From: Kiritimatiellia bacterium
GTDB taxonomy: Bacteria > Verrucomicrobiota > Kiritimatiellia > SLAD01
Length of the DNA stretch: 47,405 nucleotides
Assembly (NCBI GenBank): GCA_007134735.1
Contig: SLKG01000015.1
Location: 1 to 47,405 of the forward strand
Reading direction: 5' to 3'
The translations under genes and the position numbers were made by a program. Under the pieces are notes generated by a model, which made no database searches, was not told the DNA's origin, and was given only the letters and a program-made list of their open reading frames with translations. Below are positions 34,346 through 40,770 of this stretch, one piece after another; position 1 is the first letter of the stretch; each line of letters starts with the position of its first letter.

Positions 34346-34423
34346 GCTCCCTGCTGGAGCAGGGAGCTACAAAGATCCGTTCGCCACAGCCACTCTTCGT
34401 GGCGCCCTGCTCCAGCAGGGCGC
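34346..34423. repeat. Three-hairpin palindromic element (family E)
   Basis: GCTCCCTGC-TGGA-GCAGGGAGC (34346-34367), GCCAC...GTGGC (34383-34403) and GCGCCCTGC-TCCA-GCAGGGCGC (34402-34423) lie side by side. The loops of the outer hairpins are complementary (TGGA and TCCA), so the outer arms could also pair with each other. It fills the gap between the hydA protease and the kinase gene. Confidence 0.8.
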
Positions 34424-34446
34424 AGGCCCAACATTCCGCGAAGCCT

Positions 34447-34905
34447 TCAACCGGCTTCCTCCGCCACGGCCCGCACATATTCCTCAAATCGTTCCTGCAA
34501 CGCCGGCGAGAGTTCCTCGCCGGGTTCGACGCGTTCGGGCTGTATCCCGATGATCCGCACGTCCGCCGGGCATTCGCCGAGTTTCCGGGCCAGCTCCAGC
34601 GTCTGCATCAGGTCGCCCTCATGCAGGGAATACCGCATGGTTACCTTGCGGCTTTGAACCTCGTCGGGACCGAACCGCCGCCAGGCACCCGGCGCCTCGC
34701 CCATCATGGCGCAATCCACGATCACCGCACGCCGCCGGCCGTTCAGCGCGTGCAGTACCGTCAAGCCGCCCGTGCCGAGATCGAGTGTCTCGACGCCTTC
34801 CGGCAACCCGCCGCGCTCCGACAACGCCCGGACCACGCGCACCCCCACACCCTCGTCACGCAGGTACAGGTTGCCCAAGCCGATGATCACGGTGTCCGCC
34901 GTCAT
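34447..34905 (-). CDS. Hydrogenase maturation endopeptidase for HydA
   Basis: A 152-residue M52-family protease. VIIGLGNLYLRDEGVGVRVV has the GxGN and first Asp/Glu ligand. LDLGTGGLTVLHAL and AVIVDCAMMGEAPG hold the further metal ligand. IIGIQPERVEPGEELSPALQ matches the HycI/HyaD group C-terminus. It follows hydA on the same strand after a 74-base gap, so it probably processes the group 3b large subunit, while HoxW serves HoxH. Ribosome site is weak. Confidence 0.9.
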   Translation of the reverse strand: MTADTVIIGLGNLYLRDEGVGVRVVRALSERGGLPEGVETLDLGTGGLTVLHALNGRRRAVIVDCAMMGEAPGAWRRFGPDEVQSRKVTMRYSLHEGDLMQTLELARKLGECPADVRIIGIQPERVEPGEELSPALQERFEEYVRAVAEEAG

Positions 34906-34952
34906 GCTTTAATAGTCTTCTCGTGCACCCGACGCGGTCCACCCTCTTGTAG

Positions 34953-34972
34953 GGGCGTCGCTTGCGACGCCC
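34953..34972. repeat. Short palindromic element (family F) after hydA
   Basis: GGGCGTCGC-TT-GCGACGCCC is a perfect 9-bp stem with a 2-base loop in the gap between hydA and its protease gene. It is the core of a common TGTAGGGGCG... type dispersed palindrome. Confidence 0.7.
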
Positions 34973-34979
34973 GCTCTTC

Positions 34980-36278
34980 TCACACAAACTCCACATCGAG
35001 ATAATGCGTCGAACAGGAAATGCACGGGTCGTACGCGCGGACCAGCATCTCCATGAGCAGGCGGATATCGTCCTGTTCCCGATCCAGGATGGACGGCACG
35101 AGCGACTCGAAATCCTTCTGGATATTTCCGTGATTCTGGTTCGTGGGAATCGAGATATTCGCGCCCGTGCAATGACCCGTTTCATCAAAACTGTACTTGT
35201 GGAACAGGATCCCGCGCGGCGCTTCGACGCATCCCGTTCCGGTGCCCGCGCGCGGGGTGACCTCGGCCCGTTCCGGTTCGATGCCCGCTTTCAGGCGCTC
35301 GTCGATCAGTTGAATCGATCGCTCGATCACCTGCACGATTTCCACGATCTGCGCGATGCTGTTCCAGTACGGGTTGCAGCAGCCCTTCTTCAGTCCAAAC
35401 TGCTTCGCCGTTTCAACGGCCAGCGGAAGCAGATGATCGGCGTTGAGGTTGAACCGCGCCAGCGCGCCCACGGCGTAGGCATCCCGATGCCACCGGGTCC
35501 ATTTCGCCGTGGATTGGGGCGTCATGTATTCGTTGATGACCCGCTCAAATTCCTGTACCGGCACGAGTTCGTCCGTGTCCGTACTTCCGATCTGTCCGTG
35601 ATAGAACGGATAGGTCGGCGGCTTGACCAGGGCGATGTACTCGGTGTCGCGATCGAAATCCGGAATCTTGTCGAGCAGGCCGGCCACGGTGGCCGCCACG
35701 GCCTGCGCCGGGGGGATTGCCTTCTCCAGCATGCCGCGCAGGTCCAGCAGGTCGTCCGCGCTCGGCAACTTGGCGAACCCGCCGGGTACCAGCCGCACGG
35801 GATGGGTCTTTCGGCCCGAGAGTTTTTCCATCATCGTGTTGCCCAGCCGGTGCACCGCGATCACGGCCTTGACCACGTCCGGATGCGACGAAGCCAGCGG
35901 CACCACCGATTTCTGGCCGAGTAGATCCGGCGCCACCAGGTAGCCGACATGCAGGCTGTGGCTTTCGATCTGTTCCCCGTAATGCGCGAGGATGCGGAGC
36001 TTGTCCGTCTGTTCCGACACCTCGATGCCCATGGCGTCCTCGATCGCCTTGATCGCGGCCAGGGAATGCGTCACCGAACAGATGCCGCAGATCCGGCTGA
36101 CGATGGTCTGGATATCCTCGTAGGATTTTCCACGCACCATGGCCTCGAAAAAGCGGGGCGCCTCGGGCACCTGCCATTCGTTCTTCAGGATTTTTCCGTC
36201 CTTCGCCCGCACGACGATATTGCCGTGCCCTTCCACCCGCGTGACGTGGTGTACGTTGATATCGATGGTCCGGCTCAT
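34980..36278 (-). CDS. hydA: Group 3b [NiFe] hydrogenase large subunit (alpha)
   Basis: A 432-residue catalytic subunit of the NAD(P)-linked cytoplasmic hydrogenase, historically called sulfhydrogenase. L1 motif RICGICSVTH has C64 and C67; L2 motif DPCISCSTH has C419 and C422. Only seven residues (YLDVEFV) follow the cleavage-site His, a very short tail. EAPRGILFHKYSFDETGHCT, PTYPFYHGQIGS and INEYMTPQSTAKWTRWHRDA are typical of group 3b. It overlaps hydD by four bases. With hydB and hydG it would couple H2 to NADPH or NADH. Confidence 0.95.
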   Translation of the reverse strand: MSRTIDINVHHVTRVEGHGNIVVRAKDGKILKNEWQVPEAPRFFEAMVRGKSYEDIQTIVSRICGICSVTHSLAAIKAIEDAMGIEVSEQTDKLRILAHYGEQIESHSLHVGYLVAPDLLGQKSVVPLASSHPDVVKAVIAVHRLGNTMMEKLSGRKTHPVRLVPGGFAKLPSADDLLDLRGMLEKAIPPAQAVAATVAGLLDKIPDFDRDTEYIALVKPPTYPFYHGQIGSTDTDELVPVQEFERVINEYMTPQSTAKWTRWHRDAYAVGALARFNLNADHLLPLAVETAKQFGLKKGCCNPYWNSIAQIVEIVQVIERSIQLIDERLKAGIEPERAEVTPRAGTGTGCVEAPRGILFHKYSFDETGHCTGANISIPTNQNHGNIQKDFESLVPSILDREQDDIRLLMEMLVRAYDPCISCSTHYLDVEFV

Positions 36279-37021
36279 AACGTAAACTCCTGTCGGGTGC
36301 CGAAGAGCTGCATTTTCTCGCGCAGATCCTCGACGGTTTTACCATATTGCTCCATCACTTCCTTCGCGGCGTTCACATTGGGATCCTCCACGTAACCGCG
36401 GCATCCGAAACAGTGGAACCCGTTGGACGGGCAGAGCGCACCGCACCCGGCGCGAATAATCGGGCCGAGGCACAGCTTGCCGAATTCGTAGCAGCAGGCG
36501 TTCTCCCGCAGTTTGCATTCCACGCACACGGGGTACCGCGGAATGGCCGGCTTCCGCCCGGCCAGCAAACAGCGCAGAATGTAGGAGAATTCCTTCCCGT
36601 CGATCGGGCATCCGTGCACATCGTAGTCCACTTTTACGACTTCGTGCACGGCCTTGACGGGGGCCGTGGCCAGGTGCGGCATGCCGGCCGCCTCGCCGTA
36701 CACCGTCTTCTTCACGTCATCCAGGTCGAACGCGTCCTTGAGCTTGTTGATGCCGCCAATCGTGGCGCACGCGCCGAGCGCGATCAGGATTTTTGCGCGT
36801 TGCCGGATCAACTTGAGCGGCTCTTCGTCCTCCTCCCGCGTGATCGAGCCCTCGATGATCGCGATGTCGTATTCATCGCTTTGATCCGACATCCCCTCTC
36901 GCCATTGCACCGGATCGATGACCGTCAACAGGTCCAGCAGTTCCTCTTCCATGTTGACGATCTGGAGCTGGCAGCCCTCGCAGCAGGCGAAATCGAATAT
37001 GGCGACTTTCGGTTTGCTCAT
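36275..37021 (-). CDS. hydD: Group 3b [NiFe] hydrogenase small subunit (delta)
   Basis: A 248-residue electron-transfer subunit. FDFACCEGCQLQIVNMEEEL gives the proximal cluster pair C14 and C17. GACATIGGINKLKD and HGCPIDGKEFSYIL supply the rest. Unlike HoxY, it has a cysteine-rich C-terminal region (CVECKLRENACCYEFGKLCL, CGALCPSNGFHCFGCRG) for two more clusters, as in group 3b. The true ATG at 37021 overlaps the hydG stop (TAATG). Confidence 0.95.
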   Translation of the reverse strand: MSKPKVAIFDFACCEGCQLQIVNMEEELLDLLTVIDPVQWREGMSDQSDEYDIAIIEGSITREEDEEPLKLIRQRAKILIALGACATIGGINKLKDAFDLDDVKKTVYGEAAGMPHLATAPVKAVHEVVKVDYDVHGCPIDGKEFSYILRCLLAGRKPAIPRYPVCVECKLRENACCYEFGKLCLGPIIRAGCGALCPSNGFHCFGCRGYVEDPNVNAAKEVMEQYGKTVEDLREKMQLFGTRQEFTL

Positions 37022-37875
37022 TAGATGGCCTCCTTTATCCCGGCGATGTCGGCGTAGTTGAAGACCGGTCCTTTCTGGCAGACGTAGATGTGTTCCATCT
37101 GGCAGTGCCCGCACTTGCCGACGCCGCATCGCATGTGACGTTCCAGCGACATGTAGATCCGGTCCCGTGGTATTTTCAGCTTATCCAGTTCGAGCAAAAC
37201 GAACTTATACATGACCGGCGGTCCGCACACGATGGCCACGGTGCGCGACGGATACACGGTCACCTGCGAAAACAGCGTGGTAATCACCCCCACCTGTCCG
37301 CCCCATGAGGGATCCGCGACGTCCACTGTTTCGAGGACCGTCACGTCCTCGCGTTGTTTCCATTCGTGGAGTTCATCCACGAACAGGCGATCCGCGGGGC
37401 GTCGCGATCCGAGCAGGATGGTGACCTCCCCGTAATCCTCGCGTTTGTCCAGCACGTACTGGATGGCCGAGCGGACCGGGCACGACCCGATTCCACCGAG
37501 CACGAACAGCGCATCCCGGTTTCGCATGGGTTCGTACACCGGGAAATTCGTGCCGTACGGGCCGCGCATACCGATGCGGTCGCCCTTGCCCAGCTGGTGT
37601 AGCGCATTGGTTACACTACCCACCTTTCTTACTACCATCTCAAGCGTATCCGGTCCGTGCCGCGTCGGTGAGGAGGCGATCGAAATCGGCGCTTCGCCGT
37701 AGCCGGGCACGGAGACCTGCATGAACTGGCCGGGCTTGTAGTTCAACGGTTGGCCGCTCTCGGAACGAATCTTGAAGAGCATCTCGTTCCCGGTCATCGG
37801 CGTCGTTTCCAGGATGACGGCCGGGTGCGGCAGATATACATCGGTCTGCGGTGTGGGTTCCATTACCGTGGTCAT
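37021..37875 (-). CDS. hydG: Group 3b hydrogenase gamma subunit, FAD/NAD(P) reductase
   Basis: A 284-residue flavoprotein of the ferredoxin-reductase type. YKPGQFMQVSVPGYGEAPIS binds FAD, GGIGSCPVRSAIQYVLD binds the pyridine nucleotide, and AIVCGPPVMYKFVLLEL is the C-terminal NAD-binding motif. MRCGVGKCGHCQMEHIYVC carries four cysteines for a [2Fe-2S] cluster, as in dihydroorotate dehydrogenase PyrK and sulfhydrogenase gamma. It takes electrons from the beta subunit to NAD(P)+. One base separates it from hydB. Confidence 0.94.
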   Translation of the reverse strand: MTTVMEPTPQTDVYLPHPAVILETTPMTGNEMLFKIRSESGQPLNYKPGQFMQVSVPGYGEAPISIASSPTRHGPDTLEMVVRKVGSVTNALHQLGKGDRIGMRGPYGTNFPVYEPMRNRDALFVLGGIGSCPVRSAIQYVLDKREDYGEVTILLGSRRPADRLFVDELHEWKQREDVTVLETVDVADPSWGGQVGVITTLFSQVTVYPSRTVAIVCGPPVMYKFVLLELDKLKIPRDRIYMSLERHMRCGVGKCGHCQMEHIYVCQKGPVFNYADIAGIKEAI

Positions 37876-37876
37876 A

Positions 37877-38911
37877 TCATTTCTCCTCCAGCAGACGGTT
37901 GAAGATCTCAGCGGGGTTGGCGATATTCGCCGTGCAGGCGGTGATGCATCGACCGCATCCCACGCAGGACAGTTCCCCGATCATGTCGTGCACGTATTGT
38001 CCTTTTCGAAAATATCGGTGCCGGTAGCGCGCGGCGCGTTTCGGACGGAAATTATGGTCGCCCGCCACCGTCGCAAAATGCGTCAGCATGCAGCCGTCCC
38101 AGGTCCGGGTGCGCCGCCCCGTTTCCATGTCCCAGTTCAATTCGTCCTCGACGTTGAAGCAGTAGCAGGTGGGACAGACGAGATTGCAGGATCCGCACGA
38201 ATAACAGAGCGCGGCCTTTTCCTCCCATACGGGATGATCGCGGTTGGCCGCCAGGAGCCCCGGAATTTCGTCCGGCTTCATCTTGAGTTTGTGTTTCTGG
38301 AGCTGTTCGCGATTGCGCGCCCAGACCGCTTCGCGCGCCCGGAATCCGTCCGCATCCACGTCCGGCGCTTTTTTCAGGCCGGTCATGAGTTTTTCACCCT
38401 TGGGCGACCGCGGATCGACCACATACGACCCGTCGTCAAGGCGGGTGATCAGTAGGTCGTACCCTTTGCGGTGTTCCACTGTGGCAAATCCCGCGGCGCC
38501 TGCAAATACTTCCGCCGACGCTTTTTGCACATCGCTCACGACCACCGTGGCCGCCTCGCGCCGGGCCAGGTAGTGTGCGTCGGGATAATCCATCTCAAAA
38601 AGCTTGTCGAGTTGGGCGATGGCGACAAAATCATACGGATGGACCCCGAACAGCACGAACGGGTCCCGCTCGATCACGCTCTCGAATTCGCCCTTCTTGT
38701 TGAAGGTCATCAGCGTTTCTTGTTGCGGATGAAAATATTTCTTGGGCGGCAGGATCGACACGTCGTAATCCAGGCGTAGATCCTTGGAGGCGTTGAGGCG
38801 GTCGAAGGAAAACCGATCGCCTTTCGCTTTCGGGCCGTAGACCGTCTGCTCCCCGATCAAGGCGTCCACCCACGCATCGAGATCGGTTTGTGAAACGAGT
38901 TTTGCGATCAT
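37877..38911 (-). CDS. hydB: Group 3b hydrogenase beta subunit, 4Fe-4S dicluster protein
   Basis: A 344-residue iron-sulfur subunit linking the small subunit to the flavoprotein. RDPFVLFGVHPYDFVAIAQL is the family hallmark. Cluster motifs are CYSCGSCNLVCPTCYC near 235-250 and CVGCGRCITACTANIANP near 317-334. It overlaps the rex stop by four bases (ATGA), so regulator and hydrogenase are translated together. Confidence 0.94.
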   Translation of the reverse strand: MIAKLVSQTDLDAWVDALIGEQTVYGPKAKGDRFSFDRLNASKDLRLDYDVSILPPKKYFHPQQETLMTFNKKGEFESVIERDPFVLFGVHPYDFVAIAQLDKLFEMDYPDAHYLARREAATVVVSDVQKASAEVFAGAAGFATVEHRKGYDLLITRLDDGSYVVDPRSPKGEKLMTGLKKAPDVDADGFRAREAVWARNREQLQKHKLKMKPDEIPGLLAANRDHPVWEEKAALCYSCGSCNLVCPTCYCFNVEDELNWDMETGRRTRTWDGCMLTHFATVAGDHNFRPKRAARYRHRYFRKGQYVHDMIGELSCVGCGRCITACTANIANPAEIFNRLLEEK

Positions 38912-39618
38912 GTTGACTCCTTTTCCCGGCGGCTCCGTACCGGGTCGCCGTTTCGATTTCGTATGATGTAAGCCAATTGCTGCAAATTTGCGATCAGGCG
39001 CGCATCCATGAGCGCCACACGCTCAGGAACCCTCACCTGGGCATACGCCAGGTTCAGCAGGCCGCGCACGCCGGCGGCGATGAGCCGGTCCGCCACTTCC
39101 TGCGCCGCCGCCGCGGGCACGGTAATCAAACCGATTTCGATGCGATGCTCCTTCACCGACTTGTTCAGTTCCGTCATCGGTTGAATTCGCAACGGGCCGA
39201 CCCGGTCGCCGATGATGGCCGGATCGTCATCGAAAATGCCACAGACCTGGAACCCCTGTTCCGCCAGGCCGCCGTGCAGCGCCAAAGCCGTGCCCAGATA
39301 GCCGGCGCCCACGATCACCACGCGGTGTACCCGGTTGGCCCCCAGCACCCGGCTCAACAATTGTTCCAACTTCCGGGTCGGATAGCCCCGCCGGGACACC
39401 CCGCATACTTGGAGATGGGACAGATCCTGGCGCACCGTGGAACTGGTCAACCCGAGATCCCGGGCCAATTCCGAAGACGAAACCCATTCCGCTCCCGAAT
39501 CCCGAAGCTCCCGAACACGCGCAAGGTATTGAGGTAGCCGATACACCACCGGACGCGGCAATTTAGGCTCTGCGGACAACATCAACAATTTCTCTCCCAT
39601 TTCCTTATGTTGGACCAT
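38908..39618 (-). CDS. rex: Redox-sensing transcriptional repressor Rex
   Basis: A 236-residue repressor that leaves its operator when NADH is high. The N-terminal winged helix is RLPQYLARVRELRDSGAEWV, SSSELARDLGLTSSTVRQDL and VSRRGYPTRKLEQLL. The Rossmann fold starts at VVIVGAGYLGTALALHG near residue 100, with FDDDPAIIGDRVG after it. The last part ends in ARLIANLQQLAYIIRN, the domain-swapped helix region. It is the first gene of the hydrogenase array. A matching Rex-type palindrome lies 19 bases before its start, so it probably regulates itself and the hydrogenases. Confidence 0.93.
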   Translation of the reverse strand: MVQHKEMGEKLLMLSAEPKLPRPVVYRLPQYLARVRELRDSGAEWVSSSELARDLGLTSSTVRQDLSHLQVCGVSRRGYPTRKLEQLLSRVLGANRVHRVVIVGAGYLGTALALHGGLAEQGFQVCGIFDDDPAIIGDRVGPLRIQPMTELNKSVKEHRIEIGLITVPAAAAQEVADRLIAAGVRGLLNLAYAQVRVPERVALMDARLIANLQQLAYIIRNRNGDPVRSRREKEST

Positions 39619-39636
39619 ACCGAAGCCGCCCCCTAT

Positions 39637-39654
39637 TGGTCAAATATTTAACGA
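39637..39654 (-). promoter_or_regulatory. Candidate Rex operator
   Basis: The coding-strand sequence TCGTTAAATATTTGACCA matches the Rex consensus TTGTTAA-N4-TTAACAA at most positions and contains a near-perfect palindrome, GTTAAATATTTGAC. It lies between divergent rex and the cyclic-nucleotide-binding gene and overlaps the likely rex promoter. Confidence 0.6.
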
Positions 39655-39678
39655 TAAAAACTAAATTTAACCATACAA
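39651..39678 (-). promoter_or_regulatory. Candidate promoter of the rex-hyd array
   Basis: TTGTAT (39678-39673), a 16-base spacer and TATCGT (39656-39651) on the reverse strand. The Rex-type box covers the end of the -10 hexamer and the expected transcription start, so bound Rex would block initiation. Confidence 0.4.
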
Positions 39679-39756
39679 GAGCATTGCTTTTTGGGTCATG
39701 ATATCGGCTAATAATAAATCGAACGCGGCGGGAAACTCGAAATAAAGGACAACCCT

Positions 39757-40221
39757 ATGAGCATCAAGAAAGTCGAGGATCTGGTCCGGGGGCATCCGTT
39801 CTTCAAGGGAATGAGACCCGAGCACATTGCCACGATATCTACGTGTGCATCCAATGTCCGCTTTAAACCCGGCGACGCCATTTTCAGCGTGGACGAGCCC
39901 GCCAATCATTTCTACCTGGTTGAGGAAGGACGCGCCGCCGTGGGCGTGGAGAGCGAACAAGGCATGATTACCGTGCAAACGGTCGAAGCGGGCGGCGTGC
40001 TCGGCTGGGCGTGGCTGTTTCCGCCCTATCGACGCAATTTCGACGCGCGCTGTATCGAGCCCATCAAGGCATACGCCTTCGACGGCGCATGCATCCGAAA
40101 GAAATGCGAGGGCGACAACGTATTGGGTTATGCCCTCATGAAGCATTTTTCCGCGCTCATGATCGAGCGGCTCAAGGCCACGCGCCTGCAACTGCTGGAC
40201 ATGGTCGCGCCGGGCGGATAA
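39757..40221 (+). CDS. Small cyclic-nucleotide-binding-domain protein
   Basis: A 154-residue protein made of one cNMP-binding beta roll: HPFFKGMRPEHIATISTC, FKPGDAIFSVDEPANHFYLV, and GGVLGWAWLFPPYRRNFDAR, where the phosphate-binding cassette would be; then a C-terminal helix (MKHFSALMIERLKATRLQLL). There is no helix-turn-helix, so it is not a Crp-type DNA binder. Similar small proteins occur beside group 3b hydrogenase genes. It is divergent from rex and shares its control region. Ligand and partner unknown. Confidence 0.83.
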   Translation: MSIKKVEDLVRGHPFFKGMRPEHIATISTCASNVRFKPGDAIFSVDEPANHFYLVEEGRAAVGVESEQGMITVQTVEAGGVLGWAWLFPPYRRNFDARCIEPIKAYAFDGACIRKKCEGDNVLGYALMKHFSALMIERLKATRLQLLDMVAPGG

Positions 40222-40309
40222 AGGCGGGCCCTGTTCCATTGCTTCCACTTGTCGGAAACGTCCACTATATTGCGGTTGAACCCACGAACAAACCGGAAAG
40301 GATGCCTTC

Positions 40310-40756
40310 ATGAATGAACCAATCGCCCGGTTGATCTATGCCAGCCGGATGACCCCGGAATGCAGCCCGAAGGATTTGCAGGCGCTTCTCGAGGTGTCGC
40401 GCCAGAACAACGAGGAAATGGGGGTAACCGGCGCGCTATGCTATTCGCCGAAGGGTTTCCTGCAGTGCCTCGAAGGGCCCGCGGACGCCGTGAACGAGAT
40501 TTATCGACGCATCATACAGGACCCGCGGAACGAGAAGGTCACGCTGATTGATTACCGGGCCGTAAACGAACGCCTGTTCGGGGGCTGGTCCATGGCGTAT
40601 GTGCGTGCCGACGACATGGACAAGGCCATGCTGTTTAAACATGGGTTTGGCGAGGTGTTCGATCCGTACGCGGGCACGGCGGATCAATCGCTCGGCCTGT
40701 TACGGGACATCGCACGCGAACGCGCGGAGTTCCTGGCCCGCCAGAAAAAAACCTGA
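40310..40756 (+). CDS. BLUF-domain blue-light sensor
   Basis: A 148-residue FAD photoreceptor. LIYASRMTPECSPKDLQALL supplies the flavin-coupled Tyr (Y10). NNEEMGVTGALCY gives the Asn (N34) and the ITG-like turn. GFLQCLEGPADAVNEIYRRI carries the Gln (Q52). ERLFGGWSMAY is the semi-conserved Trp-x-Met strand. All residues of the photocycle triad are present. About 50 residues follow without a recognised output domain, so it would signal by protein contact. GGAAAGGA lies just upstream of the ATG. It is 88 bases after the cNMP-binding gene on the same strand and may share its transcript. Confidence 0.9.
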   Translation: MNEPIARLIYASRMTPECSPKDLQALLEVSRQNNEEMGVTGALCYSPKGFLQCLEGPADAVNEIYRRIIQDPRNEKVTLIDYRAVNERLFGGWSMAYVRADDMDKAMLFKHGFGEVFDPYAGTADQSLGLLRDIARERAEFLARQKKT

Positions 40757-40770
40757 CCCACAAACGATCG

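Noticed and set aside
34276-34434. Upstream extension of the sensor kinase frame
   Set aside because: It runs through the three-hairpin palindrome; the signal-anchor helix begins at the ATG at 34275 with AAGG before it.
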